Shown here: one piece after another, positions 1 to 5,293 of the stretch
Numbering within the stretch: the first letter of the stretch is position 1
Layout: the number at the start of each line of letters is the position of its first letter
Origin: CAVQBP01 sp964448105
GTDB taxonomy: Bacteria > Bacteroidota > Ignavibacteria > Ignavibacteriales > Ignavibacteriaceae
Direction: 5' to 3'
Length of the DNA: 6,319 nt
Assembly (NCBI GenBank): GCA_964448105.1
Contig: CAYUVK010000165.1
Coordinates: forward strand, 1-6,319
Program-made: the position numbers and the translations under genes
Notes under the pieces: model-generated
What the model was told of the DNA's origin: nothing
Seen by the model: the letters and a program-made list of their open reading frames with translations, nothing else
Database searches by the model: none

Positions 1-111
1 GGGCTGACAGCATTCGAATGCAATATGCGTATTGGCTGTCAGACCGAACAATTAATTTTTGATAAGATTACCGATACTATGTTTTATGAATATGAAATTT
101 CGAGGGACAGT

Positions 112-176
112 AAAAAGTCTTACTTATTTTTGACCGGAACAGCTTAAAGGAACTGCAAAAATAAGGAAGTCTTTTT
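112..176. repeat. 21-bp imperfect inverted repeat (terminator-like hairpin)
   Basis: The arms 112-132 and 156-176 pair at 19 of 21 positions around a 23-nt loop. The right arm ends AAGTCTTTTT, so the RNA hairpin finishes in a U run. The left arm starts AAAAAG, so the same could hold on the opposite strand. The same hairpin recurs in copy D at 6019-6083, with the loop start ACCGGAACAGCTTAAAG conserved. It could act as a bidirectional terminator, or be a structural part of the repeat. No gene end is visible just upstream. Confidence 0.65.
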
Positions 177-241
177 CACCAGTGATTTCTGTTTTATCTT
201 TTTTTGTTTTATTGACAAACCTTCGGTTGGTAAACAAGATG

Positions 242-297
242 AAAAAAATATTTGCGTGAGGATTGGGGAAGGGAATTAGGCAAGCAATTATTTTTTT
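242..297 (+). repeat. Core hairpin of the repeat family, copy A2
   Basis: AAAAAAATATTTGC (242-255) pairs with GCAATTATTTTTTT (284-297) at 13 of 14 positions around a 28-nt purine-rich loop beginning GTGAGGATTGGGG. The same arms occur at 4960-4973/5000-5013 (C). Close variants occur in B (1016-1090), D1 (5879-5974) and D2 (about 6124-6180). The loop differs between copies while the arms are nearly constant. Confidence 0.8.
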
Positions 298-312
298 GAT
301 AGGATGATAATT

Positions 313-350
313 AAAGGTGATATTCTCCTTCTAATAAAGATATCACCTTT
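313..350. terminator. Terminator-like hairpin after repeat copy A
   Basis: AAAGGTGATAT (313-323) pairs perfectly with ATATCACCTTT (340-350) around a 16-nt loop, giving an 11-bp stem ending in T residues. It is not part of the repeat family elsewhere in the window. It could terminate transcription arriving from the left, opposite to the minus-strand gene that ends at 496. Function is inferred from shape only. Confidence 0.5.
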
Positions 351-439
351 TATAAATTTCAATTACTTCAAAAAACAAATTCTTAGTTGATAGCCATGTA
401 ATATTTAATAAAATTTTAATAATATATTTCTTGTAAAGG

Positions 440-487
440 CTTAAGCCCACATTTATAAATTATGGGTCAACTGAATGTGGGCTTAAG
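440..487 (-). terminator. Hairpin just downstream of the GlsB-like gene
   Basis: CTTAAGCCCACATT (440-453) and AATGTGGGCTTAAG (474-487) form a perfect 14-bp stem with a 20-nt loop, starting 8 nt beyond the stop codon of the minus-strand gene at 496. The position suits a transcription terminator or an mRNA 3'-end stabiliser for that gene. On the minus strand the bases after the stem are CCTTTACAAG, so the U tract is weak and intrinsic termination is less certain. Confidence 0.6.
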
Positions 488-495
488 AAAAAATA

Positions 496-777
496 TCAGG
501 AAGAAGTTTTAATGGTTTTTACAAGATCTACCATTAAAACAATCAAAGCCAATGAACCAAGTATAGCAGGGATAATGTATACATTTTGGTAACAAAAAGC
601 CCAGTAACCAAAAATAGGAGATCCTAACCAGGCACCTATCCATCCCCATACTATAGTTCCGAGGAATGATATTAAACCAGTCCTTACACGCAATTTAAGT
701 GCATAATGAAGAATAACTGAGACAATAACACTTATTACGAGCAAAATGAGAAAACTGAAGAAATCCATACCAATCAT
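496..777 (-). CDS. Small three-helix membrane protein, GlsB/YeaQ/YmgE (transglycosylase-associated) type
   Basis: This is a 93-residue inner-membrane protein with three predicted helices, at about 5-25, 35-57 and 66-86. The middle helix carries the glycine-rich WGWIGAWLGSPIFG (44-57), and the third begins IIPAILGSL. That layout, small size and 'GxxGAWLGS' core resemble the GlsB/YeaQ/YmgE stress-response membrane family. Those proteins are often stress-induced and have no settled biochemical role. The frame is open from an ATG at 792. I chose the ATG at 777 because AAAGGA sits 6 nt upstream of it, inside the longer version; a third in-frame ATG lies three codons further in. A hairpin follows the stop. 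The divergent spacer to chrA is filled by repeat copy B. The family call is from memory of the motif pattern and is moderately sure; that it is a real gene is likely. Confidence 0.7.
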   Translation of the reverse strand: MIGMDFFSFLILLVISVIVSVILHYALKLRVRTGLISFLGTIVWGWIGAWLGSPIFGYWAFCYQNVYIIPAILGSLALIVLMVDLVKTIKTSS

Positions 778-783
778 TTTAAA

Positions 784-789
784 TCCTTT
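784..789 (-). promoter_or_regulatory. Ribosome binding site deciding the GlsB-like start
   Basis: Read on the minus strand this is AAAGGA, followed by TTTAAA and then ATG at 777. The spacing of 6 nt is normal for a Shine-Dalgarno site. The upstream ATG at 792 has no comparable site, so 777 is preferred. Confidence 0.55.
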
Positions 790-881
790 CATTTAATGTT
801 ATGTTTAGATTAGTTATTTCTTCGGTCGGAAAGTTCTTATTCCCTCAAGCACTTCCGGCTTTCCCGTCATATAAGATACAC

Positions 882-1125
882 AATAGGTAATCATTTTTCA
901 AATAATTACCTTGTTATACTTACTACATTAAAAATTAAGCAAGGTTTTCTTACCCAGCGGAATAGGCATCTAATTTCAGGATTTACTGACCAACCTTCAG
1001 TTGGTAAACAGGAGGAAAAAAATATTTGCGTGAGGATTGGGGAAGGATTTAGGCAAGCAATTAAGCCAAAGGCTTACAGTTAATTTTTTGATAGGATTGA
1101 AAATATTAAGATATTTTATCCTAAA
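882..1125 (+). repeat. Composite intergenic repeat, copy B, in the glsB-like/chrA divergent gap
   Basis: In order: a hairpin AGGTAAT (885-891)/ATTACCT (905-911); the block ATTAAGCAAGGTTTTCTT (934-951); ATTTACTGAC; a palindromic module ACCAACCTTCAGTTGGT near 989-1005; and the core arm AAAAAAATATTTGC (1016-1029). Next come a loop starting GTGAGGATTGGGG, GCAATTA (1057-1063), an inserted 20-nt module AGCCAAAGGCTTACAGTTAA (1064-1083) and TTTTTTGATAGGAT. A last hairpin has arms AAAATAT (1100-1106)/ATATTTT (1111-1117), flanked by GGAT/ATCC. The order matches copies C and D. It lies between two divergent genes, so their promoters must be in or beside it. The rest of the gap (793-881, 1126-1432) holds no gene that I can support. 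Confidence 0.8.
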
Positions 1126-1432
1126 CATATCCTATATTTCCGCGAATTATAATTTACAAATTTAGTTTCAGTAAAATACCCTTAATTTTTATTTTTACTA
1201 TTTTTATGGTGTATTTATTACTTGTTATTGAATTATTAGTAAAATCTTTACCGTTAAGGAAATTCCGGGAAATATAGTTTAATAATGCGAAATTGGCAGG
1301 GAATATTTTTTTGAAAGATATTTGAGATATAGAAACGATAAATCCGTATGTATTCCTTTCTCAGATTATGATAAAGAGGAGAAATTTTTATTAAAAATAA
1401 TACAAAGAACACCGCTGTTTTGGGGTACAGAA

Positions 1433-2620
1433 ATGACAACAAATTCTCAACCTTCAATATTTAAATTATTTGCTTCATTTTTTCATTTAGGATTAACTGC
1501 ATTCGGCGGGCCTTCCATGATAGCTTATATTCGAAAGATGACTGTTGATGATGAACATTGGCTTAGTGCAGAAACATTTAAAAATGGAGTTGCACTCTGT
1601 CAGGTAATACCGGGAGCGACAGCAATGCAATCCGCAGCTTATGTTGGATTGAAAACACGAGGTATAGCCGGTGCTGCAGCTACTTTTATTGGTTTTGGTT
1701 TTCCGGCTTTCTTTCTAATGTCATTGCTTGCCGCAGCTTATAAATCAGTAATCAATCTTCCGTTTACAATTTTTATATTCAGTTGTCTTCAGGCGATAAT
1801 TGTAGCTATTATTGCGAATGCTACTTTTTCTTTCGGAAAAACTACTTTGAAAGAATGGAAATCAATCAGCATTACGATTTTTGCAATTATATTGTTTGCT
1901 CTTAAGGTGAATCCAATCATTATTATTATAATGTCCGCTGGATTTGGAATTTTACTTGGATTAAAAAATCAAACTGCAAAGTTGCAAACTGGAAAAAATA
2001 TTTCCTTACAATCAGAAGAATCAAATTCATATATTCGACAGATTTTACTCGTAATGTTTTTCTATATAATTTTTCTTGTTGCAGTTTTCTTTTTAAATAA
2101 GAATCTTTTTGTCCTTTCAACATTGATGTTTAGGATAGATTTGTTTGCTTTTGGTGGCGGGTTCGCTTCGGTTCCTTTAATGTTTCATGAAATTGTCGAT
2201 GTCCGGCACTTATTAGATAACCAGACTTTTATGAATGGAATTGCATTGGGTCAAGTAACACCCGGTCCCATCGTAATAACAGCAACATTTATAGGATATT
2301 TATTAGCTGGTTATTTTGGAGCTATCGTTGGAACCGTCAGTATTTTTTTACCTTCATTTCTTATGCTTGTTGGGGTTACCCCCTTCTTCGAAAAACTTCG
2401 AACTAAAAAGCTGTTCAATGAAGTTATAACAGGCGTGTTAAGTTCATTTGTCGGATTGTTATTCACAGTAACTATTCAGTTTGCTCTTAATTTAAATTTC
2501 GGAATAGTTCAAATATTTCTTGTTATATCTACATTAGTTGCCTTGTTATTAAAAACAGATATTCTTTATGTCGTGTTAATTGGAATGGCAATATCGGTAG
2601 TAATTTTCTTTATGATTTAG
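1433..2620 (+). CDS. chrA: ChrA family chromate transporter, two-domain (long-chain) type
   Basis: This 395-residue inner-membrane protein contains both tandem chromate-transporter domains. The N-terminal half has LGLTAFGGP (19-27) and QVIPGATA (57-64). The C-terminal half repeats the pattern with LFAFGGG (237-243), GIALGQVTPGP (269-279), ITATFIGYLLAG (282-293) and IFLPSF (304-309). About ten to twelve hydrophobic segments are visible, and the length is normal for the long form. Known members export chromate from the cytoplasm using the membrane potential; many untested homologues may carry sulfate or other anions, so chromate itself is inferred. The frame opens earlier (TTG at 1322), but that extension is polar, lacks the family pattern and has no good ribosome site. 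The ATG at 1433 places the first domain at its usual distance from the start, with only a weak GGGG upstream. No ChrB or ChrR neighbour is present. It appears to be a single-gene unit. Confidence 0.92.
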   Translation: MTTNSQPSIFKLFASFFHLGLTAFGGPSMIAYIRKMTVDDEHWLSAETFKNGVALCQVIPGATAMQSAAYVGLKTRGIAGAAATFIGFGFPAFFLMSLLAAAYKSVINLPFTIFIFSCLQAIIVAIIANATFSFGKTTLKEWKSISITIFAIILFALKVNPIIIIIMSAGFGILLGLKNQTAKLQTGKNISLQSEESNSYIRQILLVMFFYIIFLVAVFFLNKNLFVLSTLMFRIDLFAFGGGFASVPLMFHEIVDVRHLLDNQTFMNGIALGQVTPGPIVITATFIGYLLAGYFGAIVGTVSIFLPSFLMLVGVTPFFEKLRTKKLFNEVITGVLSSFVGLLFTVTIQFALNLNFGIVQIFLVISTLVALLLKTDILYVVLIGMAISVVIFFMI

Positions 2621-2793
2621 CTGATTCCTTTTCACTCACTCATAAAAAAACTTTTATTTTTATCACTAGTTTCGTTTTAGATATTGTACAATACTTAAAT
2701 AAATATGGGAATCAAAGCATTAAAAATAGACATGAATAGATCGAAAGTACAACAATATTTTTCGTTAACAGACATAATTTAATTCACAAATAA
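2621..2793. other. Convergent gap between chrA and the S41 peptidase gene
   Basis: The two genes end facing each other across 173 bp. The gap has an A/T-only inverted pair, ATAAAAA...TTTTTAT near 2642-2662, which could be a weak terminator. It also has a perfect 12-bp palindrome, TATTGTACAATA (2682-2693), and one TAGACAT word (2727-2733) like the boxes at 4658-4733. None is a strong terminator. A 25-codon frame from the ATG at 2706 has no ribosome site and is not called. Confidence 0.35.
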
Positions 2794-3804
2794 TCATTTC
2801 AGCATTTTAATTGCATTCTCTAGTTGTTTATCTATTCCGGAAATAATATCAGCCTCAGTTTGTTTTATACGGATATCGGGTGCAATACCAACCCATTCCC
2901 ACGGTAATCCGTCATAACGTCGCGAATCCAACATCCCAACATGTATCATCTTGCCGCTCGGAAGATAAAATTTTTGATCACCACCACAAGAACCGCCTCC
3001 CGTTGTATCACCAACTGCCGTAACATTAGGTAATTGCTTTAAAATTTCAGTACAAAGTTCACCAGCGCTGAATGTTGAACCGTTTATCAATACAACCACC
3101 GGATTAGTATATGCAAATGGTCCTGCAGCTGCAATAAGTGAGTTGGTTTCTTTGTTACCCAGCCAATAACTATCCGGTCTTAACATCGGCTGCGTCATAA
3201 AATGTGATACAACGGCTTCAATATTTTCAAAAAGTCCTCCTCTTTTTTGACGTATGTCCAATATCAAACCTTTGGTATTTCTCAGGTAATCAAACACAAT
3301 CGGGAAATCCTTTACTAAATAATTATGGTGGAAATCAGACAGGAATGCATATCCAATATTTCCGGGGATAATTCCATATTCAACTTTTCCACTTTTGGAA
3401 AGTTTAAGTTCCTTATCAAAATACTTACGTACAATAAAAGTACTATAAGAATGACGGTCTTTAAAATATCTGGGAGGATAATATGGATAGATTTCTCCTC
3501 CACCTTCTGTACTATAGTAAATATGCCCATCCTTCAACTCGGCTAACATATCACGCAATACCCAGAAGATCTCATCTCCTCTTACGGTTTCTGCTAAGGG
3601 ACGATAAACTTTATAAATCGAATCCCAATTAATTTTTTTGAACTCAAGATACGGATATACATCATTTACTCTTTTCCATGCTGCTTCAAAATCCTCAACG
3701 TTTTGGTTAGATTCCGGTGATGCTACTATGACATCTTTACAGGAAAAGAAGAATATCATAACAAAAACGAATTTGAACAATAAATATATTTTGGTGTTAA
3801 TCAT
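2794..3804 (-). CDS. S41-family serine peptidase, lipoprotein (tricorn-like active site)
   Basis: This 336-residue protein has a lipoprotein signal: a hydrophobic stretch 7-20 followed by FFSC with Cys22 as the probable lipidated residue. It is therefore probably anchored in an envelope membrane, facing the periplasm or the surface. An N-terminal helical cap (about 35-90) ends in LKDGH (90-94), where His94 fits the S41 catalytic histidine. The core has GNIGYAFLSDF (148-158), LDIRQKRGG (182-190), the nucleophile motif NGSTFSAGE with Ser246, GDTTGGG (265-271) and WEWVGIAPD (302-310), where Glu303 may complete the relay. The lysine that follows the serine by about 25 residues in Ctp/Tsp proteases is replaced by Gly271, so this is the tricorn-like, His/Ser/Glu branch. 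There is no clear PDZ domain. It starts 6 nt after the stop of the frame-restored barrel gene, with no Shine-Dalgarno site, so it is probably co-transcribed and translationally coupled. Its substrate is unknown. Confidence 0.88.
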   Translation of the reverse strand: MINTKIYLLFKFVFVMIFFFSCKDVIVASPESNQNVEDFEAAWKRVNDVYPYLEFKKINWDSIYKVYRPLAETVRGDEIFWVLRDMLAELKDGHIYYSTEGGGEIYPYYPPRYFKDRHSYSTFIVRKYFDKELKLSKSGKVEYGIIPGNIGYAFLSDFHHNYLVKDFPIVFDYLRNTKGLILDIRQKRGGLFENIEAVVSHFMTQPMLRPDSYWLGNKETNSLIAAAGPFAYTNPVVVLINGSTFSAGELCTEILKQLPNVTAVGDTTGGGSCGGDQKFYLPSGKMIHVGMLDSRRYDGLPWEWVGIAPDIRIKQTEADIISGIDKQLENAIKMLK

Positions 3805-3810
3805 ACTAAT

Positions 3811-4582
3811 TTACAATTCATATGTTATTAATAAAGTTATATTATCACTTGCCGACAATATCGGAGACCATGCACTTATTTGTGTTAACTCTAAGCGATA
3901 ACACATTTTCAAGGATAAATTATTAAATAAATAATACCTAATTCCCAAATCAAATGATCCATTAACAGCGGATAATAAAGGTAACAATTTTAAAATCCGA
4001 TTCGTCGGATTCTTCCATATTTATCAATCGGAAACCCATTGATAGGACACTAAAATTTAGAGTGCCTTCTAAATTGAATCTGCCCGACAATGGGAAAAAG
4101 AGCTTTGTACTCAATCCGAGTGAAAATAAGGCTGCATAAGATTTTGAATAATCAAAACCTGAAATTGCAATATTCTGCTTGTTTGAATACACAAATACTT
4201 CTGCTGATGGACCCATGTAGAAAAATGCTTTTTTCGAGAACAAAGGGAATTCTGAAACTTGATAGAGAAATCCCTGGCTTAATGAAGACTGAATTACTTT
4301 TGCGCTGACATTGTAATTTTTTATTTCGGAAGTGTATCTAAACTCCAGCAGGAAATAGTATACATAATTTTCGTGCTGATTTGTCCACCCCACTCTAAAG
4401 TAAGGAAGGGTACCTGAATATTTTTCCTTTGAAATATACTCATCTGTAACTGCATAAGTTCCTATACCGTATTCAATTGTTATACCCTTAGGGAAAATTA
4501 CTTTTTGATTGAGTGAGTCTTGAGCAGATATGTTGGAGTTGATAATTAGAAATAGAATTAAATATAAAGTGTAATTTTTCAT
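3811..4582 (-). pseudogene. Outer-membrane beta-barrel protein gene, interrupted by a +1 frameshift
   Basis: The open part (4582 down to 3962) gives 206 residues with a signal peptide (hydrophobic 6-18, cleavage after SA at 19/20, mature start QDS). Amphipathic, aromatic-rich strands follow, as in small porin-like barrels. It stops abruptly with a charged, non-barrel end (IIRC). If one base is skipped in the TTTTAAAA run (3988-3995), codon 198 (Lys) continues into 58 more codons with no stop. These contain strands such as GSFDLGIRYYL and end ...DNITLLITYEL at a TAA (3813-3811), a typical last barrel strand. The restored product is 256 residues and ends 6 nt before the S41 peptidase start. Causes could be a real mutation, phase variation at the run, recoding, or a sequencing error. 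The family is not identified beyond a beta-barrel. The start ATG at 4582 has only an A-rich leader. A -10-like TATAAT lies 54 nt upstream. Confidence 0.8.
3988..3995 (-). other. Frameshift site (TTTTAAAA) in the barrel gene
   Basis: Upstream of here the reading frame is GAT TTT AAA ATT. Downstream, the barrel-like tail is read as AAA TTG TTA CCT. Removing one A on the minus strand joins the two. The exact base is uncertain: any single-base gain within roughly 3965-4020 would also work, but the homopolymer pair is the likeliest place. Confidence 0.6.
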
Positions 4583-4635
4583 TTTATTTTTCTATTTATG
4601 TTATTCAGCTAACTTATTATTAACCTACTCCCTCT

Positions 4636-4641
4636 ATTATA
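4636..4641 (-). promoter_or_regulatory. Putative -10 element of the barrel/S41 operon
   Basis: On the minus strand this reads TATAAT, a perfect sigma-70-type -10, 54 nt upstream of the barrel ATG. About 17 nt further upstream the -35 position falls on ATGTCT, part of a TGTCTA box (4658-4664), not on a TTGACA-like hexamer. A weak -35 overlapped by a repeated box would suit a regulated promoter. No Bacteroidota-type TAnnTTTG element was seen at this spot. Confidence 0.4.
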
Positions 4642-4657
4642 CCTTTGTGTATACACC

Positions 4658-4733
4658 TAGACATTTTCTGAATACATATATCATTTTCCTTATAAATGTC
4701 TATATATATAAATTTATGTCTAAATGTAGACAT
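4658..4733. promoter_or_regulatory. Cluster of TAGACA/TGTCTA boxes, probable operator
   Basis: Four copies of one word occur in 76 bp: TAGACATTT (4658-4666), AAATGTCTA (4694-4702), ATGTCTA (4716-4722) and TAGACAT (4727-4733). The last two form a perfect palindrome, ATGTCTA-AATG-TAGACAT. The first two are perfect 9-nt inverted copies 27 nt apart. They lie directly upstream of the barrel/S41 promoter, one over its -35 position. This looks like binding sites for a dimeric regulator. GTCTACATTTAGAC on the minus strand loosely recalls BlaI/MecI/CopY-type operators, but no regulator gene is present to support that. Confidence 0.5.
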
Positions 4734-4828
4734 TCTTTAATTTCTTTTAATTTAGGATTAAAGAAGTTCTTCCGATTCCCTCCCCGAAAAAACTTAAGTT
4801 TATATAACATAATTTCTTTTTGGATCAA

Positions 4829-5045
4829 AGGCAAGAAAATTCTATCCACTAATGTTCTTCAAAAAGCCTTGCTTAATCAATAATCTAACTTATAAAAATT
4901 AAGCAAGGTTTTTTACACATTGTAATGGGCAAATCATCTCAAGATTTACTGACAAGATGAAAAAAATATTTGCGAGCGAGATAATACTAGTTTGAGCGAG
5001 CAATTATTTTTTTGATAGAATTAAAAATATTAAATATTTTATCCT
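4829..5045 (+). repeat. Composite intergenic repeat, copy C
   Basis: It begins AGGCAAGAAAATT (4829 on), then GTTCTTCAAAAAGCCTTGC, the hairpin at 4861-4914, AAATCAT and GATTTACTGAC. The core hairpin follows: AAAAAAATATTTGC (4960-4973) and GCAATTATTTTTTT (5000-5013), with a 26-nt loop containing GAGCGAG twice. A last AT hairpin follows, AAAATAT (5024-5030)/ATATTTT (5034-5040), then ATCC. It lacks both optional palindromic modules found in copies B and D. It lies in the divergent gap between the barrel operon and the Bor-like gene. The rest of that gap (4734-4828 and 5046-5280) holds no gene that I can support. Confidence 0.8.
4861..4914. terminator. Terminator-like hairpin inside repeat copy C
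   Basis: AAAAAGCCTTGCTTAAT (4861-4877) pairs with ATTAAGCAAGGTTTTTT (4898-4914) over all 17 positions, counting one G-U, around a 20-nt loop. The stem ends in six T residues on + and five on -, the form of a bidirectional intrinsic terminator. No plus-strand gene ends nearby. AGGCAAG at 4829-4835 can instead pair with CTTGCTT (4868-4874), which would disrupt it. Confidence 0.6.
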
Positions 5046-5120
5046 TAAACTTTTATCTCCTCAACTGTTTGCTATGAACAGATTGTTAAATGTTGGAGTC
5101 AAAGATCTAAAAAAAAATGT

Positions 5121-5148
5121 TTGAGATTAGATTATTATTATCTATATT
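5121..5148 (+). promoter_or_regulatory. Possible promoter for the Bor-like gene
   Basis: TTGAGA (5121-5126) and TATATT (5143-5148) are separated by 16 nt, a passable sigma-70-type pair. It would leave a leader of about 140 nt before the ATG at 5294. In such AT-rich DNA this match could be chance. Confidence 0.2.
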
Positions 5149-5280
5149 AAACATTACAATCCTTTAAGCTAATAGTTTATTAAAAATTTCAGTTCAACTT
5201 TCAAATTTCAAGAATTTATTAAACTCATAAATCAAATGAATATCTATTGAATAAAAAATTAAGCCCCAAACAACATAATA

Positions 5281-5288
5281 AGAAGGAG
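5281..5288 (+). promoter_or_regulatory. Strong ribosome binding site of the Bor-like gene
   Basis: AGAAGGAG is followed by TTCAT and the ATG at 5294, with a 5-nt gap. It is the best Shine-Dalgarno match in the window. It fixes the start and shows that this organism can use Shine-Dalgarno initiation. Confidence 0.8.
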
Positions 5289-5293
5289 TTCAT

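Larger units (their letters stand above)
1..304 (+). repeat. Composite intergenic repeat, copy A (5' end cut by window edge)
   Basis: This stretch matches copy D (5896-6187) block by block. Block 1 is the hairpin CTGACAGC (4-11) / GCTGTCAG (35-42), followed by GACCGAACAATTA and TTTTTGATAAG. Block 2 is a long 21-bp inverted repeat at 112-176. Block 3 is a palindromic module, CAAACCTTCGGTTGG, near 215-230. Block 4 is the core hairpin at 242-297, which ends in TTTTTTTGATAGGA. Shared blocks with small indels not in multiples of three indicate a non-coding repeat, not a gene. The frame from base 1 happens to be open to the TAA at 145-147, but copy D has an in-frame stop soon after its homologous start. 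The upstream part (AGGCAAG and AAGCAAGG blocks) would lie left of the window. Confidence 0.8.

Noticed and set aside
1..147. Frame open from the left edge to TAA at 145-147, as if the 3' end of a gene
   Set aside because: The same DNA is repeated at 5896 onward, where this frame hits TGA after six codons and has a 20-nt insertion and other frame-breaking indels. It is best read as non-coding repeat.
242..297. CRISPR array or tRNA-like element among the repeated hairpins
   Set aside because: The repeats are not regularly spaced, occur in different gaps, and have no cas genes, cloverleaf or CCA end.
793..881. Sigma-B-like GGGAAT motif and a TTGAAA/TATCTT pair upstream of the GlsB-like gene
   Set aside because: The matches are weak in AT-rich DNA, and Firmicutes-style sigma-B promoters are not expected in this type of organism.
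2706..2783. 25-codon frame from the ATG at 2706 in the chrA/S41 convergent gap
   Set aside because: It has no Shine-Dalgarno site, is very short and shows no recognisable motif.
3638..3901. 87-codon plus-strand frame spanning the apparent gap between the S41 and barrel genes
   Set aside because: It is antisense to the S41 signal region and to the frame-restored barrel tail, which explains this DNA far better.
3988..3995. Programmed -1 ribosomal frameshift at TTTTAAAA
   Set aside because: The tail is in the +1 frame, and a -1 slip at this heptamer-like site would not reach it. An indel or sequencing error is simpler.
4090..4308. Plus-strand frame of 72 codons
   Set aside because: It lies wholly antisense within the barrel gene and has low-complexity, basic composition and no ribosome site.
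4647..4883. 78-codon plus-strand frame
   Set aside because: It runs through the operator boxes and into repeat copy C, has no ribosome site and gives no recognisable protein.
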